DNA from: Acidovorax sp. GW101-3H11
GTDB taxonomy: Bacteria; Pseudomonadota; Gammaproteobacteria; Burkholderiales; Burkholderiaceae_C
NCBI RefSeq assembly: GCF_001633105.1
Contig: NZ_LUKZ01000029.1
Coordinates: 89,733 to 153,732, forward strand
Reading direction: 5' to 3'
Length of the DNA: 64,000 nucleotides
How positions within the stretch are numbered: the stretch's first letter is position 1; each line of letters opens with the position of its first letter. Shown piece by piece: positions 1 through 9,576 of the stretch. Made by a program: the position numbers and the translations under genes. The notes below the pieces were generated by a model. The model searched no databases and was not told where the DNA came from. It saw only the letters and a list, made by a program, of their open reading frames with translations.

Positions 1-136
1 CGCGGTAGCGGTACAGCACGGCGTCAACGAACAGTCGGTTGTCCTTGGCTGTAGCGCCAGGCTGGCCGACCTGACCGGGCAGAAGGTCCTTGATGCGTTC
101 CCATTGAGCATCAAGTAGGGCGTATCTTTTACTCAC
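1..136 (-). CDS. IS5-family transposase, N-terminal fragment
   Basis: The reading frame gives [20 protein letters not shown] followed by a [15 protein letters not shown] stretch. This is the usual opening of IS5-group (DUF4096-type) transposases, which cut and join element ends with a DDE catalytic domain that lies beyond the window. There is no ATG in this frame near the start. A GTG at 136 is the simplest choice, with further in-frame GTGs at 142 and 145. The fragment is cut by the window edge, so whether the gene is intact cannot be told. Confidence 0.75.
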   Translation of the reverse strand, partial: MSKRYALLDAQWERIKDLLPGQVGQPGATAKDNRLFVDAVLYRYR

Positions 137-206
137 GGCCACCACATGGTGGCTGCAGCAGGCTCTTTCAACCATGTAGGGGCTTTGATTGATGACACGC
201 CCTAGT
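1..206 (-). mobile_element. IS5-family insertion sequence, left-edge fragment
   Basis: Only one end of this element is inside the window. It holds the start of a transposase reading leftwards, plus about 60 bp of leader ending in a GATTGATGACACGCCC-type tip near 191-206, which looks like a terminal inverted repeat. The flanking CTA could be a target duplication, but the other end is outside the window, so this cannot be confirmed. The boundary at about 206 is inferred from where the sequence changes to AT-rich intergenic DNA. Confidence 0.7.
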
Positions 207-230
207 CCATAAGATAAACAAAAAATTGGT

Positions 231-277
231 CAAAAAAATAGCTGCCAGCGCGCTCTGGGTAAGCGCTGGCAGCTATT
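231..277 (-). terminator. Hairpin terminator after galU
   Basis: A perfect 14-bp stem (238-251 with 263-276, ATAGCTGCCAGCGC and its complement) has an 11-nt loop. On the minus strand it is followed by a run of T. It lies about 50 nt beyond the galU stop, where an intrinsic terminator is expected. A closely similar hairpin occurs at 26290-26330, so this is also a dispersed repeat of the genome. Confidence 0.75.
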
Positions 278-324
278 GATTTGAAAGCGCTTGAGGTGCT
301 TCCAGTGCGGGTTGGGGTTGTGGC

Positions 325-1212
325 TTACAGCGCCAGGGCCTTCAGATATTCCCGGAAGTGCGCGCCCACCTGCGGGTGCTGCAAGGCCAGCTCCACGGTC
401 GCTTCCAAGAAACCCTCTTTGCTGCCGCAGTCGTAGCGCTTGCCTTGGTACTGGAAGGCGTACACGGCTTCGTGCTGCATCAGGCGGGCGATGCCGTCGG
501 TGAGCTGGATCTCGCCGCCCACGCCGCGTGGCTGGTTGCGGATCTCGTCGAACACGCCGGGTGTGAGGATGTAGCGGCCTGCCACGCCCATGCGCGAGGG
601 GGCGACATCGGCCTTGGGCTTTTCCACAATGCGTTCGATGCGGATCAGCGGGCCGCCAGCGGGCTCGCCCGCCACGATGCCGTATTTGTGCACCTGGTCT
701 TCCGGCACTTCCTGCACGGCGATGACCGAGCGGCCTTGCTGGCGGAAGGCGGAGGCCATCTGGGCCAGCACGGGCTGGCCGCCGGGGGGGCCGACCATCA
801 GGTCATCGGCCAGCAGCACGGCAAACGGCTCCTTGCCCACCAGGGGCTCGGCGCACAGCACAGCGTGGCCCAGGCCCAGCGAGCGGGGCTGGCGCACAAA
901 GGCGCAGTCCATGTCGTCGGGCTGAATGGAGCGCACCAGGGCCAGCAGTTCCTTCTTGTTGGCGGCTTCCAGCTCGGCCTCCAGCTCATACGCGGTGTCG
1001 AAATGGTCTTCGATGGCGCGCTTGCTGCGGCCGGTCACGAAGATCATGTGGCGGATGCCAGCGGCATAGGCTTCTTCCACGGCGTACTGGATCAGCGGCT
1101 TGTCCACCACGGGCAGCATCTCCTTGGGCGATGCCTTGGTGGCGGGCAAAAAGCGCGTGCCCAGGCCGGCAACGGGGAAAACGGCCTTGCGGACGGTGGT
1201 GGCAACAGTCAT
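325..1212 (-). CDS. galU: UTP-glucose-1-phosphate uridylyltransferase
   Basis: This cytoplasmic enzyme makes UDP-glucose from UTP and glucose-1-phosphate, feeding exopolysaccharide, LPS core and galactose metabolism. The 295-aa product has the full family length. The N-terminal nucleotide-binding signature is clear: [20 protein letters not shown] at about residues 12-31, followed by [17 protein letters not shown]. The acidic metal-site segment LLADDL and the later VEKP segment are also present. The ATG at 1212 is preceded by GGAGACCC, a good ribosome-binding site. It lies about 90 bp downstream of valS on the same strand, so the two may be co-transcribed. A strong hairpin terminator follows at 231-277. 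Confidence 0.96.
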   Translation of the reverse strand: MTVATTVRKAVFPVAGLGTRFLPATKASPKEMLPVVDKPLIQYAVEEAYAAGIRHMIFVTGRSKRAIEDHFDTAYELEAELEAANKKELLALVRSIQPDDMDCAFVRQPRSLGLGHAVLCAEPLVGKEPFAVLLADDLMVGPPGGQPVLAQMASAFRQQGRSVIAVQEVPEDQVHKYGIVAGEPAGGPLIRIERIVEKPKADVAPSRMGVAGRYILTPGVFDEIRNQPRGVGGEIQLTDGIARLMQHEAVYAFQYQGKRYDCGSKEGFLEATVELALQHPQVGAHFREYLKALAL

Positions 1213-1302
1213 GGGTCTCCTTGATGGCGGGGTGTGGTGTGTTGTTGTCGTCGCGGGTATGCAAGGGTCAGGCCAGAGGGGATGACTGGCCTGTGTCCTT
1301 TT

Positions 1303-4200
1303 TCAGCCCAGGCGGCCCAGCTGGTCGCGCAGACGGGTCAGCGTGGCGCCAAAGTCGGCGATGCGCTTCTTCTCCTGGTCGATCACGGCCGGTGGGGCCT
1401 TGGCCACAAAGGCTTCGTTCGAGAGCTTGTTGTTGGCCTTGGTGATTTCGCCATCGATGCGGGCGATTTCCTTGGACAGGCGGGCCTTTTCGGCGGCCAC
1501 GTCGATCTCCATGTACAGCGCCAGGCGGGCTTCGCCCACCACGGCCACGGGCGCTGCCTGCGCGGCGGCGGCCCAGGCGGCTTCGTCGTCAAACACCTTG
1601 ACCTCGCTGAGCTTGGCCAGCGCCTGCAGCACCGGCGCCACGTCGCGCATGAAGTCGGTGTCGCCCACGGTGTACAGCGGCAGGCGGGTGGATGGGGACA
1701 CATTCATCTCGCCACGCAGTGCGCGGCAAGCGTCCACCAGGCCCTTCACGCGGCCCATGTGGGCAATCGCAGCCTCGTCGATCTTTTCCAGCTGGGCCTG
1801 CGGGTAGCGGGCAATGCTGACCGACGCGCCGGGGATACCGGCCACGGGCGCCACCACCTGCCACAGGGCTTCGGTGATGAACGGGATGATGGGGTGGGCC
1901 AGGCGCAGGATGGCTTCCAGCACGCGGATCAGCGTGCGGCGCGTGGCGCGCTGCTGCGCTTCGGTGCCATTCTGGATCTGCACCTTGGCGATCTCCAGGT
2001 ACCAGTCGCAGTACTCGTTCCAGACAAAGTCGTAGATCGTGTTGGCCACGTTGTCCAGGCGGTACTCTTCAAAGCCCTTGGCCACCTCGGCCTCGGTCTT
2101 TTGCAGCAGCGAGGTGATCCAGCGGTCGGCCTGGCTGAATTCCATGTAGCCGTGGGCGCTGCCGCCAGGCTGGCATTCTTCCTTGGTGTGCTCTTTCAGG
2201 CCGCAGTCCTGGCCCTCGCAGTTCATCAGCACGAAGCGGCTGGCGTTCCAGAGCTTGTTGCAGAAGTTGCGGTAGCCCTCGCAGCGCTTGCTGTCGAAGT
2301 TGATGCTGCGGCCCAGCGATGCGAGCGCCGCAAAGGTAAAGCGCAGCGCATCGGCGCCATAGGCCGGGATGCCCTCAGGGAATTCCTTTTGCGTGTTCTT
2401 GCGCACGGTGGGCGCGGTCTCGGGCTTGCGCAGGCCGGTGGTGCGCTTGTCGAGCAGGGGCTCCAGAGCGATGCCGTCGATCAGGTCCACCGGGTCGAGC
2501 ACGTTGCCTTCGGACTTGGACATCTTCTTGCCCTGCGCATCGCGCACCAGGCCATGGATGTACACGTGCTTGAACGGCACGCGGCCGGTGAAGTGCGTGG
2601 TCATCATGATCATCCGGGCGACCCAGAAGAAGATGATGTCGTAGCCCGTGACCAGCACGCTGCTGGGCAGGTACAGGTTGAAGTCGTCGGTCTCGGCGGT
2701 GCCTTGTTCAGGCCAGCCCATGGTGCTGAAGGGCACGAGCGCGGACGAATACCAGGTGTCCAGCACGTCTTCGTCGCGGCGCAGTTTCTTGCCCGGGGCC
2801 TTGGCCTGGGCTTCGGCTTCGTCGCGGGCCACGATCACGTTGCCGTCTTCGTCGTACCAGGCAGGGATCTGGTGGCCCCACCACAGCTGGCGGCTGATGC
2901 ACCAGTCCTGGATGTTGTTCATCCACTGGTTGTAGGTGTTCACCCAGTTCTCGGGCACAAAGGTCACTTCACCGCTGGCCACGGCGTCGATGGCCTTTTG
3001 CGCAATGCTCTTGCCGGTGGGGTCCTGGTCGCTGACCTTGCTCATGGCCACGAACCACTGGTCGGTCAGCATGGGCTCGACCACCTGGCCGGTGCGGGTG
3101 CAGATGGGCACCATGAGCTTGTGCTTCTTCACCTCGACCAGTGCGCCGATGGCTTCCAGGTCGGCCACCACGGCCTTGCGGGCCACGAAGCGGTCCATGC
3201 CCTGGTACTTGGGCGGTGCGTTCTCGTTGATGGTGGCCTGCAGCGTCAGCACCACGATCATGGGCAGCTTGTGGCGCTGGCCCACGGCGTAGTCGTTCTG
3301 GTCGTGCGCGGGGGTGACCTTCACCACGCCGGTGCCGAATTCCTTGTCCACGTAGTCGTCGGCGATCACCGGGATCTGGCGGTCGCACAGCGGCAGGTTG
3401 ACCATCTTGCCGATGAGGTGCGTGTAACGCATATCCTCGGGGTGCACCATCAGCGCCACGTCGCCCAGCATGGTTTCAGGGCGGGTGGTGGCCACCGTCA
3501 GGCTGCCCGAGCCATCGGCCAGCGGGTAGGCGATGTGCCACAGCGAGCCGTCTTTTTCCTCGTTCTCGACTTCCAGGTCGGACACGGCGGACTGCAGCTT
3601 CGGGTCCCAGTTCACAAGACGCTTGCCACGGTAGATCAGGCCCTGCTCGTACAGCTTCACGAAGGTGTCGGTGACCACCTTGGAGAGCTTGTCGTCCATG
3701 GTGAAGTATTCACGGCTCCAGTCCACGCTGTCGCCCATCCGGCGCATCTGCGTGGTGATGGTGTTGCCGGACTTTTCCTTCCATTCCCACACCTTGCTCA
3801 CAAAGTTCTTGCGCGCCTCGGGCGGGGTGGGGCCCATGTCGTAGCGGCTGATGCCTTGTTCTTGCAGTTGGCGCTCCACCACGATCTGCGTAGCGATGCC
3901 CGCGTGGTCGGTACCGGGCACCCAGACCGTGTTGAAGCCCTTCATGCGGTGATAGCGCGTGAGGCTGTCCATGATCGTCTGGTTGAACGCATGGCCCATG
4001 TGCAGCGTGCCCGTGACGTTGGGGGGCGGCAGCTGGATGGAGAACGCGGGCTCGCCCGCCTGTGGTGCGCCCGTGCCACGGTGGCCTGCAGTGCCATATC
4101 CGCGCTTTTCCCATTCGGGGCCCCAGTGGGCTTCCAGTGCGGCGGGTTCAAAGGACTTGGACAGGCTGTCGAGGCCGGGTTGTGCTTGGGGCGTGCTCAT
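1303..4200 (-). CDS. valS: Valyl-tRNA synthetase
   Basis: Class I aminoacyl-tRNA synthetase charging tRNA-Val, with an editing domain that removes mischarged threonine. The 965-aa product has the normal length. The ATP-binding HIGH-type motif appears as HMGH at residues 67-70 within [13 protein letters not shown], and the KMSKS loop lies at about 558-562. Between them are the CP1 editing region and the [10 protein letters not shown] segment typical of ValRS. The C-terminus is a charged coiled-coil arm rich in Ala, Lys and Glu, as expected for tRNA binding. The ATG at 4200 is the natural start. It is divergent from the M48 peptidase gene. Confidence 0.98.
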   Translation of the reverse strand: MSTPQAQPGLDSLSKSFEPAALEAHWGPEWEKRGYGTAGHRGTGAPQAGEPAFSIQLPPPNVTGTLHMGHAFNQTIMDSLTRYHRMKGFNTVWVPGTDHAGIATQIVVERQLQEQGISRYDMGPTPPEARKNFVSKVWEWKEKSGNTITTQMRRMGDSVDWSREYFTMDDKLSKVVTDTFVKLYEQGLIYRGKRLVNWDPKLQSAVSDLEVENEEKDGSLWHIAYPLADGSGSLTVATTRPETMLGDVALMVHPEDMRYTHLIGKMVNLPLCDRQIPVIADDYVDKEFGTGVVKVTPAHDQNDYAVGQRHKLPMIVVLTLQATINENAPPKYQGMDRFVARKAVVADLEAIGALVEVKKHKLMVPICTRTGQVVEPMLTDQWFVAMSKVSDQDPTGKSIAQKAIDAVASGEVTFVPENWVNTYNQWMNNIQDWCISRQLWWGHQIPAWYDEDGNVIVARDEAEAQAKAPGKKLRRDEDVLDTWYSSALVPFSTMGWPEQGTAETDDFNLYLPSSVLVTGYDIIFFWVARMIMMTTHFTGRVPFKHVYIHGLVRDAQGKKMSKSEGNVLDPVDLIDGIALEPLLDKRTTGLRKPETAPTVRKNTQKEFPEGIPAYGADALRFTFAALASLGRSINFDSKRCEGYRNFCNKLWNASRFVLMNCEGQDCGLKEHTKEECQPGGSAHGYMEFSQADRWITSLLQKTEAEVAKGFEEYRLDNVANTIYDFVWNEYCDWYLEIAKVQIQNGTEAQQRATRRTLIRVLEAILRLAHPIIPFITEALWQVVAPVAGIPGASVSIARYPQAQLEKIDEAAIAHMGRVKGLVDACRALRGEMNVSPSTRLPLYTVGDTDFMRDVAPVLQALAKLSEVKVFDDEAAWAAAAQAAPVAVVGEARLALYMEIDVAAEKARLSKEIARIDGEITKANNKLSNEAFVAKAPPAVIDQEKKRIADFGATLTRLRDQLGRLG

Positions 4201-4490
4201 GGGGTTTGGCAGAAGGAAGAGGCGGGCACAGGGCGTGCCTCAACGGTCAAGAGGGTGGACCGGGCATTTTACGGGAGTGTCGGCGGGTGCCCGGCGGCCT
4301 TTTCTCCTCGTCCAGGTCCCTCCGGCGTTCCGCTGGTCGGGCATTTCTCGCCAATTGTTACCTTGTGGCTCGACTGGGCTGCCGTGGCGTCTTGATAATC
4401 CCGCCCGGTGGAGCAAGAGGGCCTTCGGAGAGGGAGGCGCAGCTCCATGCTTCGCCCGGGTCAAAAACATATAACCAATCGGTCCCACCC

Positions 4491-6377
4491 ATGCATCTTT
4501 CCTCCGCACTCCGCGCGGGCCTTGCCAAGGTCTTTGTCTATGCGCTGCTGGCACTTTTTCTGATCCCGGCGCTGACCTTGGGGTTCAGCGTCTACGCACA
4601 GCGCGATCAGGACGCGGATTTTGTGGCCGACGTGGTCCAGCGCATCGACGCCGAAAAGGCCATGCCGCCCGCCGAGAAGCAGGCGCGCAAGGACTATTTC
4701 CGCAGCAACCCGCCGTCCACCATTTGCGACAACCACTCGGCCGAGGCGCAGGAGTACCGCGCGGCGCTGTGCGAGCGGTTTTCAGACGTGTGGCAGTTCC
4801 ACATGGCGCACAAGGTGTCGTTCTGGACCCTGGTGGCCAGCGGCGTGCTGCTGGTGGTGGTGCTGGGCCTGGGCGCGCTGGCCTTTGCCGACCGCACGCT
4901 GCAATACAGCAGCTTTGTGGCGGGCTGGCGCCTGACCACCTGGGCCAGTGCCGCCGCGCTGGTGGTGCAGGGGGCGATGGCCGTGTGGCTGTCGTTCTGG
5001 GTCACGGCCTTCTTCTTTCACAAGTATTCGCCCAAGCTGGTGCTGTTTGTGGGTTTTGCGGTGCTGGCGGGCGTGCTGGTGGCGGTGGCGGGCATCTTCA
5101 AGCGCGTCCAGTCCCAGAGCCGGGCCGTGGGCGAGCTGGTGTCCGAGGACGATGCGCCCCTGCTGTGGAAGCGCATCCGCCACATGGCGCGCCGCCTCAA
5201 GACCGATCCGCCGCAGCACATCGTGGCGGGCATCGACGCCAACTTTTTTGTGACCGAGGCGCCGCTTACGGTGGGCAACCAGACACTGACAGGCCGCACC
5301 CTGTTTGTCAGCCTGCCGCTGCTGCGCATCCTGGACCAGGCCGAGGCCGACGCCGTGTTTGGCCACGAGCTGGCCCACCTGCGTGGCGGCGACACCCAGA
5401 GCAGCGCGCGGCTGGGCCCGAAGCTGGTGCAGTTTGACCATTACCGGCACGCGATCCGCAGCGGCGGGCTGTCGGCCGTGGTGTCGCCGGTGCTGGACCT
5501 GTTTCGCACCATCTTCGAATTTGCCCTGGCGCGCGACAGCCGGGAGCGCGAGTTCAAGGCCGACCGCATTGCCGCCAAGCTCATCTCGCCAGCGGCCATT
5601 GCACAGTCGCTGGTCAAGATTGCGGCCTATGCGCAATACCGCGCCAGGATCGAGGACGAGCTGTTTGGCCGCAACGAGCGGCACGACACCACCACGCTGG
5701 GCATCGCCCGCTTTGTGGCCCAGGGGCTGGCGCCCTATGCAGCGTCTGACGACTTTCTGGAGGCGATGAAGACGGCCAACGTGCCCCACCCGTTTGACTC
5801 GCACCCCGCCATGCCCGAGCGCCTGCGCAACGTGGGCATGGCGCTGAAGGAGCGGGACTACGGCGCCATCGCTGTGCGCGCGCCCGCCGCCACCTGGGTG
5901 CAGGAGATTTTGACGGCCGACGCGATCGAGCAGCGCCTGTGGAGTGACTACGAACAGCAGTTTGCGCAGGACCACGAGCGCAGCCTGGCCTACCGCTACG
6001 AGCCCGCCACCGACGAAGAGCGCGCGCTGGTGCTGCGCTACTTTCCGCCCGTGGTGTTTGCGCTCAAGGGGGAGAACACGGTGGAGGTCAGCATCGAAGG
6101 CATCCGCACCTCGGCCGACGAGACCACGGTGTTCTGGGACGCCATCAAGGCGCTGGAATTCAAGGAAAGCAGCTTTGGCAATGCGCTGGTCGTGACGCAC
6201 CCCGAGAAGAACGCGCTGGGCCTGGGCGCCAAGACCAGCAAGATCAAGCTGTCGGGCCTCACCAAGGAAAAAGACCAGTTCAACGCCGTGGTGGGGGCCT
6301 ACTGGCAGCGGCACCAGATCATGCGGGCGCAGCAGCAACAACAACCGCAACCGCAACCGCAACAACCGCCGCAGTAA
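4491..6377 (+). CDS. M48-family membrane metalloprotease
   Basis: A 628-aa inner-membrane protein with a zinc-peptidase domain of the M48 (HtpX/Ste24-like) family. The catalytic motif HELAHLRGGD follows AEADAVFG, and a second acidic segment SREREFKADRIAA supplies the likely third zinc ligand. Residues 1-230 contain about four hydrophobic helices, one at the extreme N-terminus. The C-terminus ends in a Gln/Pro-rich tail of about 15 residues. The start was placed at the ATG at 4491 because the upstream open frame is low-complexity leader without family similarity, and the membrane helix begins directly after this ATG. The substrate is unknown; relatives take part in membrane-protein quality control. 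Confidence 0.85.
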   Translation: MHLSSALRAGLAKVFVYALLALFLIPALTLGFSVYAQRDQDADFVADVVQRIDAEKAMPPAEKQARKDYFRSNPPSTICDNHSAEAQEYRAALCERFSDVWQFHMAHKVSFWTLVASGVLLVVVLGLGALAFADRTLQYSSFVAGWRLTTWASAAALVVQGAMAVWLSFWVTAFFFHKYSPKLVLFVGFAVLAGVLVAVAGIFKRVQSQSRAVGELVSEDDAPLLWKRIRHMARRLKTDPPQHIVAGIDANFFVTEAPLTVGNQTLTGRTLFVSLPLLRILDQAEADAVFGHELAHLRGGDTQSSARLGPKLVQFDHYRHAIRSGGLSAVVSPVLDLFRTIFEFALARDSREREFKADRIAAKLISPAAIAQSLVKIAAYAQYRARIEDELFGRNERHDTTTLGIARFVAQGLAPYAASDDFLEAMKTANVPHPFDSHPAMPERLRNVGMALKERDYGAIAVRAPAATWVQEILTADAIEQRLWSDYEQQFAQDHERSLAYRYEPATDEERALVLRYFPPVVFALKGENTVEVSIEGIRTSADETTVFWDAIKALEFKESSFGNALVVTHPEKNALGLGAKTSKIKLSGLTKEKDQFNAVVGAYWQRHQIMRAQQQQQPQPQPQQPPQ

Positions 6378-6404
6378 GCGGCAGCACCGCAGTGCAAGGG
6401 TTTG

Positions 6405-6462
6405 TTGCTATTAAATATATAGCTAATAACTCTTGATGGTCGCGCGGTAACGGCCATTTTTA
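6405..6462 (+). repeat. Dispersed ~60-bp repeat, copy 1
   Basis: An intergenic copy of the repeat family described in the findings. It reads TTGCTATT, then TATAGCTAATA, then TTGATGGTCGCGCG, then GGCCATTTTT. It lies between the convergent M48 peptidase gene and the VOC gene. Confidence 0.7.
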
Positions 6463-6536
6463 CCCATGTTTTTCAGGGCTGGCGCCACGTTCCGCCCTGC
6501 GCCATGGCGGTGGAACGTGGCGGGGGCCTGGGCCCG

Positions 6537-7160
6537 TCAGCCCTTGGCGAACTCCGGCCGGTCGTTCTGCTGCGGCTTCAGTGGCGCGGCCACCTTGCCT
6601 TCGGCGCGCTCCTTGCGCCACTGCTCCTTGCGGGCCGTCCATTCGGCCAGGCGGGCGTGGGCCACGGTGCTGTCCTTGGCCATCTGCTCCTCGTTGGCCA
6701 GCTGGGCCGACAGCTCCAGGCGGATGCCGTTCGGGTCAAAGAAATAGATGCTGTGGAAGATGTGGTGGTCCGTCACGCCCAGCACCTCGATGCCGTGGGC
6801 CTCCAGGCGCTGCTTGGTGTTCTCCAGCTCCTGCACCGTGTCCACGCGGAAGGCGATGTGGTTGACCCACAGCGGCGTGTTGGGCGAGGGCTCGGCCTTC
6901 ACGTCGTCGCCCAGGTCGAAGAAGGCGATGAACGAGCCGTCCTTCAGGCGGAAGAAGAAGTGCGTGTAGGGGCAGTATTCGCCCGTGCTGGGCACGTAGT
7001 CGCTCTGGATGATGTGGTACAGCGGCAGGCCCAGGATGTCCTCGTAGAACTGGCGCGTCTCCTCGGCATCACGCGCCTTGTAGGCGTAGTGGTGCAGCTG
7101 CTGGATGGCGGCAGGCGCGGGCAGGGTGGCCAGGTCAGGCTTCTTCAGGACAGCGTTCAT
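6537..7160 (-). CDS. VOC (glyoxalase/extradiol dioxygenase fold) family protein
   Basis: A 207-aa protein with one vicinal-oxygen-chelate domain. Residues of the form LHHYAYKARDAEETRQFYED near the N-terminus and HIAFRVDTVQELE later are typical paired beta-alpha-beta halves, with a likely metal His at the start of the first and in NHIAFRV of the second. A FFDPNGIRLELS ending is the usual closing strand. The frame extends to a TTG at 7175, but the ATG at 7160 has GAGGAG at good spacing and is preferred. The family includes isomerases, lyases, dioxygenases and resistance proteins, and the substrate cannot be read from sequence. The C-terminal 50 residues are charged and probably flexible. Confidence 0.8.
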   Translation of the reverse strand: MNAVLKKPDLATLPAPAAIQQLHHYAYKARDAEETRQFYEDILGLPLYHIIQSDYVPSTGEYCPYTHFFFRLKDGSFIAFFDLGDDVKAEPSPNTPLWVNHIAFRVDTVQELENTKQRLEAHGIEVLGVTDHHIFHSIYFFDPNGIRLELSAQLANEEQMAKDSTVAHARLAEWTARKEQWRKERAEGKVAAPLKPQQNDRPEFAKG

Positions 7161-7257
7161 GCGGAGTCTCCTCAAATTGGTGGCTGTAATTCTACTATTC
7201 GTAATTGATTTACGTTAAGTTAATTTTGAATCTGGCTGGGCCGATGCCTGGCCCCAA

Positions 7258-7294
7258 AGAAAAAGCCACCCGGGCATGGCTGCCGTGGGTGGCT
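7258..7294 (-). terminator. Hairpin terminator after the YceI pair
   Basis: AGCCACCC at 7264-7271 pairs with GGGTGGCT at 7287-7294. On the minus strand the stem is followed by TTTTTCTTT. It lies 44 nt past the stop of the last yceI-like gene. Confidence 0.75.
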
Positions 7295-7337
7295 GGTGTG
7301 CAGTACCAGGGAAGGTGCCGCAATGGGGCCGGGTGGC

Positions 7338-7910
7338 TTACTGCTTCACGGCTTCGATCTGCACCACCAGGCGCACGTTCTTGGGGAAGCCCCATTCCAC
7401 GCCGTAGTTCATGCCCCACTGGGTGCGGTCGATGGTGGTCTCGAAGTCGCCGCCGCACACTTCGCGCTTGAGCATGGGGCTGTCGTAGCAGTTGAACTGC
7501 GTGGCCTTCAGGGTGACGGGCGCCGTCTTGCCCAGCAGCGTGAGCTGGCCGGTCACTTCGCTGACCTTGTCGCCGTTGAAGCTGAACTTGTCGGACACGA
7601 ACTTGATGGTGGGGTGCTTGGCGGCGTCGAACAGGTCGGCGCTTTGCAGGTGCTTGTCAAAAGGAGGCGTGCCCGAGTTCACCGAGGTGGTGTCGATGGA
7701 GATGTCCACCTTGCCGGTCTTGGCGGCGCGGTCGAACTCCACCGTGCCTTGCTTCTTGTCGAAGCGGGCGCGGTTGGTGGTGGCGCCAAAGTGGCTGATC
7801 TCGAATGTCACGAAGGTGTGCGTGGGGTCGATGGCGTAGTTGGCGGCCTGGGCTGCGCCAGCGGTCATGGCAGCGGCCACGGCGAGCAAAGAGAACAGGG
7901 ACTTGCGCAT
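7338..7910 (-). CDS. YceI-family periplasmic protein (second of pair)
   Basis: A 190-aa secreted protein with a clear signal peptide, MRKSLFSLLAVAAAMTAGAA, ending AQA|A. The mature part opens ANYAIDPTHTFVTFEISHFG, the hallmark start of the YceI lipocalin-like barrel, which binds long isoprenoid or lipid ligands in characterised members. The start was set at the ATG at 7910 because it begins the signal peptide; the frame upstream is unrelated leader. It follows another yceI-like gene and a cytochrome b561 gene on the same strand. This three-gene set is common in proteobacteria and suggests a role in quinone or lipid redox chemistry at the membrane. Confidence 0.9.
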   Translation of the reverse strand: MRKSLFSLLAVAAAMTAGAAQAANYAIDPTHTFVTFEISHFGATTNRARFDKKQGTVEFDRAAKTGKVDISIDTTSVNSGTPPFDKHLQSADLFDAAKHPTIKFVSDKFSFNGDKVSEVTGQLTLLGKTAPVTLKATQFNCYDSPMLKREVCGGDFETTIDRTQWGMNYGVEWGFPKNVRLVVQIEAVKQ

Positions 7911-7995
7911 GGAAAAGACTCCTAAAAAAGAGGAACTACGAAACGAACCAGGGGAAAGTGGGAGCGAAAGAGGTGGGGCTGCCGTCGGCAACCGG

Positions 7996-8571
7996 TCAAA
8001 GCTTGTTCACACCGGTCAGCGCGAGCTTGAATTTCACGGTCACGTCGTCGGCCACCATCGAGGTGTCGGCCCACTCGTTCTCGCCAATTTTGAAAGCCAG
8101 GCGCTTGATGGGCAGCGTGCCGGTGGCCGTGGTGGTGGGGCCGCTTTGCGTGAGTGCCACGGGCACCACCACGTTCTGCGCGTTGCCCTTGATGGTGAGC
8201 TTGCCCGCCACTTCAAACTTGCCGCCCCCCAGCGCCTTGATGGCGGTGGATTCGAACTGCGCCTGCGGGAACTTGGGCACGTTGAACCAGGTGGGCTTGG
8301 GCAGCTCGGCATCGGTCTCGCGCGAGCCCAGCGTGGCGCTGCCGGTGTCTACGGTGAAGGCGATCTTGCTCGTGGCCAGCTTGGCCGGGTCAAACGCCAC
8401 CTGGGCGCTGAACTTCTTGAAGTGCCCATCCAGCGGCACGCCCATCTGGCGCGCGGTGAACTGCACCTCGCTCTGGGCGGGCACCAGTTGCTGCTGGGCC
8501 AGGGCGGCCTGGGCGCTGGCCACCAGGGCGGCGCCGAGCACGATGCGGGACAGGGGAGAGGACAGATTCAT
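7996..8571 (-). CDS. YceI-family periplasmic protein (first of pair)
   Basis: A 191-aa secreted protein. The signal peptide begins MNLSSPLSRIVLGAALVASA and is cleaved near ALAQ. The mature part, QLVPAQSEVQFTARQMGVPL, matches the YceI family start. It is only distantly similar to the neighbouring YceI protein, so this is an old duplication and not a recent one. The ATG at 8571 is chosen because the signal peptide starts there. It lies between the cytochrome b561 gene and the second yceI-like gene on the same strand, with gaps of 59 and 85 bp, consistent with one transcript. Confidence 0.88.
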   Translation of the reverse strand: MNLSSPLSRIVLGAALVASAQAALAQQQLVPAQSEVQFTARQMGVPLDGHFKKFSAQVAFDPAKLATSKIAFTVDTGSATLGSRETDAELPKPTWFNVPKFPQAQFESTAIKALGGGKFEVAGKLTIKGNAQNVVVPVALTQSGPTTTATGTLPIKRLAFKIGENEWADTSMVADDVTVKFKLALTGVNKL

Positions 8572-8630
8572 GCAGAAACTCCGTTCAAAACACAGCAAAG
8601 AGAAGGCGTGGCCCGGCCGAGGTGAGGCAC

Positions 8631-9200
8631 CTACCAAGGCCGCATGCGTGCGAGCAGGCCGTCGCGATCGATGAGGTGGTGCTTGAGTGCCGCCGCCACA
8701 TGCAGCACCACCAGGCCCGCCATGGCAAAGGCGGTGATCTGGTGCCAGGGCTTGATGGCCTCGGCCAGCTCCTTGCTCACGGGCACGAAGTCGGGCAGTT
8801 GCCACAGGCCCAGGAACACGATGGGGAACCCGGCCGCCGAGCTATAGGCCCAGCCGATCAGGGGCACGGCAAAAAACAGGGTGTACAGCAGCCCATGGGT
8901 GCCGTGGTGGGCCAGCTTTTGCCAGCCGGGCATGGCGTCTGCCATGGCCTGGGGCAGCGCGGGTGGGCGGTGTGTGGCGCGCCACAGCAGGCGCAGTGCC
9001 GACAGTACGAGGATGGTGACCCCCGCCCACTTGTGCCAGTTGTAGAGCTTGAGCCGCTGCGGCGAGAACGGCAGGCCCGTCATGTAGATGCCCACGCCAA
9101 ACAGGCCGATCAATGCAAAGCCCAGCACCCAGTGCAGCAGCATCGCAGTACGTGTGTAGCGGCGTGGGGCAGTGGCCGTGGAGGTGGCAGAAGTGGTCAT
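8631..9200 (-). CDS. Cytochrome b561-type membrane haem protein
   Basis: A 189-aa inner-membrane protein with four hydrophobic helices. Haem-ligand histidines typical of the bacterial b561 family are visible: RTAMLLHWVLGFALIGLF in helix 1, a conserved NWHKW segment, and VVLHVAAALKHHLIDRDG near the C-terminus. Such proteins carry electrons between membrane quinone and periplasmic partners. The start is the ATG at 9200 (MTTSATSTATA). The frame runs further upstream, but without family similarity. Its partners are probably the two YceI proteins encoded just downstream. Confidence 0.88.
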   Translation of the reverse strand: MTTSATSTATAPRRYTRTAMLLHWVLGFALIGLFGVGIYMTGLPFSPQRLKLYNWHKWAGVTILVLSALRLLWRATHRPPALPQAMADAMPGWQKLAHHGTHGLLYTLFFAVPLIGWAYSSAAGFPIVFLGLWQLPDFVPVSKELAEAIKPWHQITAFAMAGLVVLHVAAALKHHLIDRDGLLARMRPW

Positions 9201-9576
9201 CAAAAGCGTGGGCAGTGAAGGGCGGGGGCCTGGTTGCTGGCAGCCCCAGGGCATGCGGGCGTGTCGGCGTGAAGGCAGTGTAGGAAGCGCCTGCCGGGTT
9301 CGGCTTCAGGCAGATTGACGCTTCATTTCAAAAAAAATGAATTGAGGGGCCCTTAGCAATCAAAGTTCCCCAATGCTTTGCGCTTTTTTCGCCTGTGCAC
9401 CGGTCGGTGGGGCGATGCCAGGCGTGCCTGAGCCAGCCCCGTGTGGGCGGGGGCGTCAAGCCCTGGGGGCTGCTGCGGGTGGGGGTGGTGCCGGTGGCGT
9501 GACCGGTCCCTCCACGGGGTGGTGGTGGGCGGCAGGCGATGAATCGGCTGGGCCGCTATGGCCGAGCCGGTCAGGC
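9201..9576. other. Intergenic region, no gene seen
   Basis: This 376-bp gap lies between the cytochrome b561 and hemY genes, both on the minus strand. Open frames here are continuations of antisense frames and have no family likeness. A short AT-rich near-palindrome (TCATTTCAAAAAAAATGA) sits at about 9324-9341, in the region where a promoter for the cytochrome-YceI operon would be expected. Nothing else is supported. Confidence 0.5.

Noticed and set aside
1234-4395. A 1053-aa open frame antisense to valS
   Set aside because: It is a high-GC shadow of valS with His/Gly/Val-rich composition and no domain; valS itself has all catalytic motifs.
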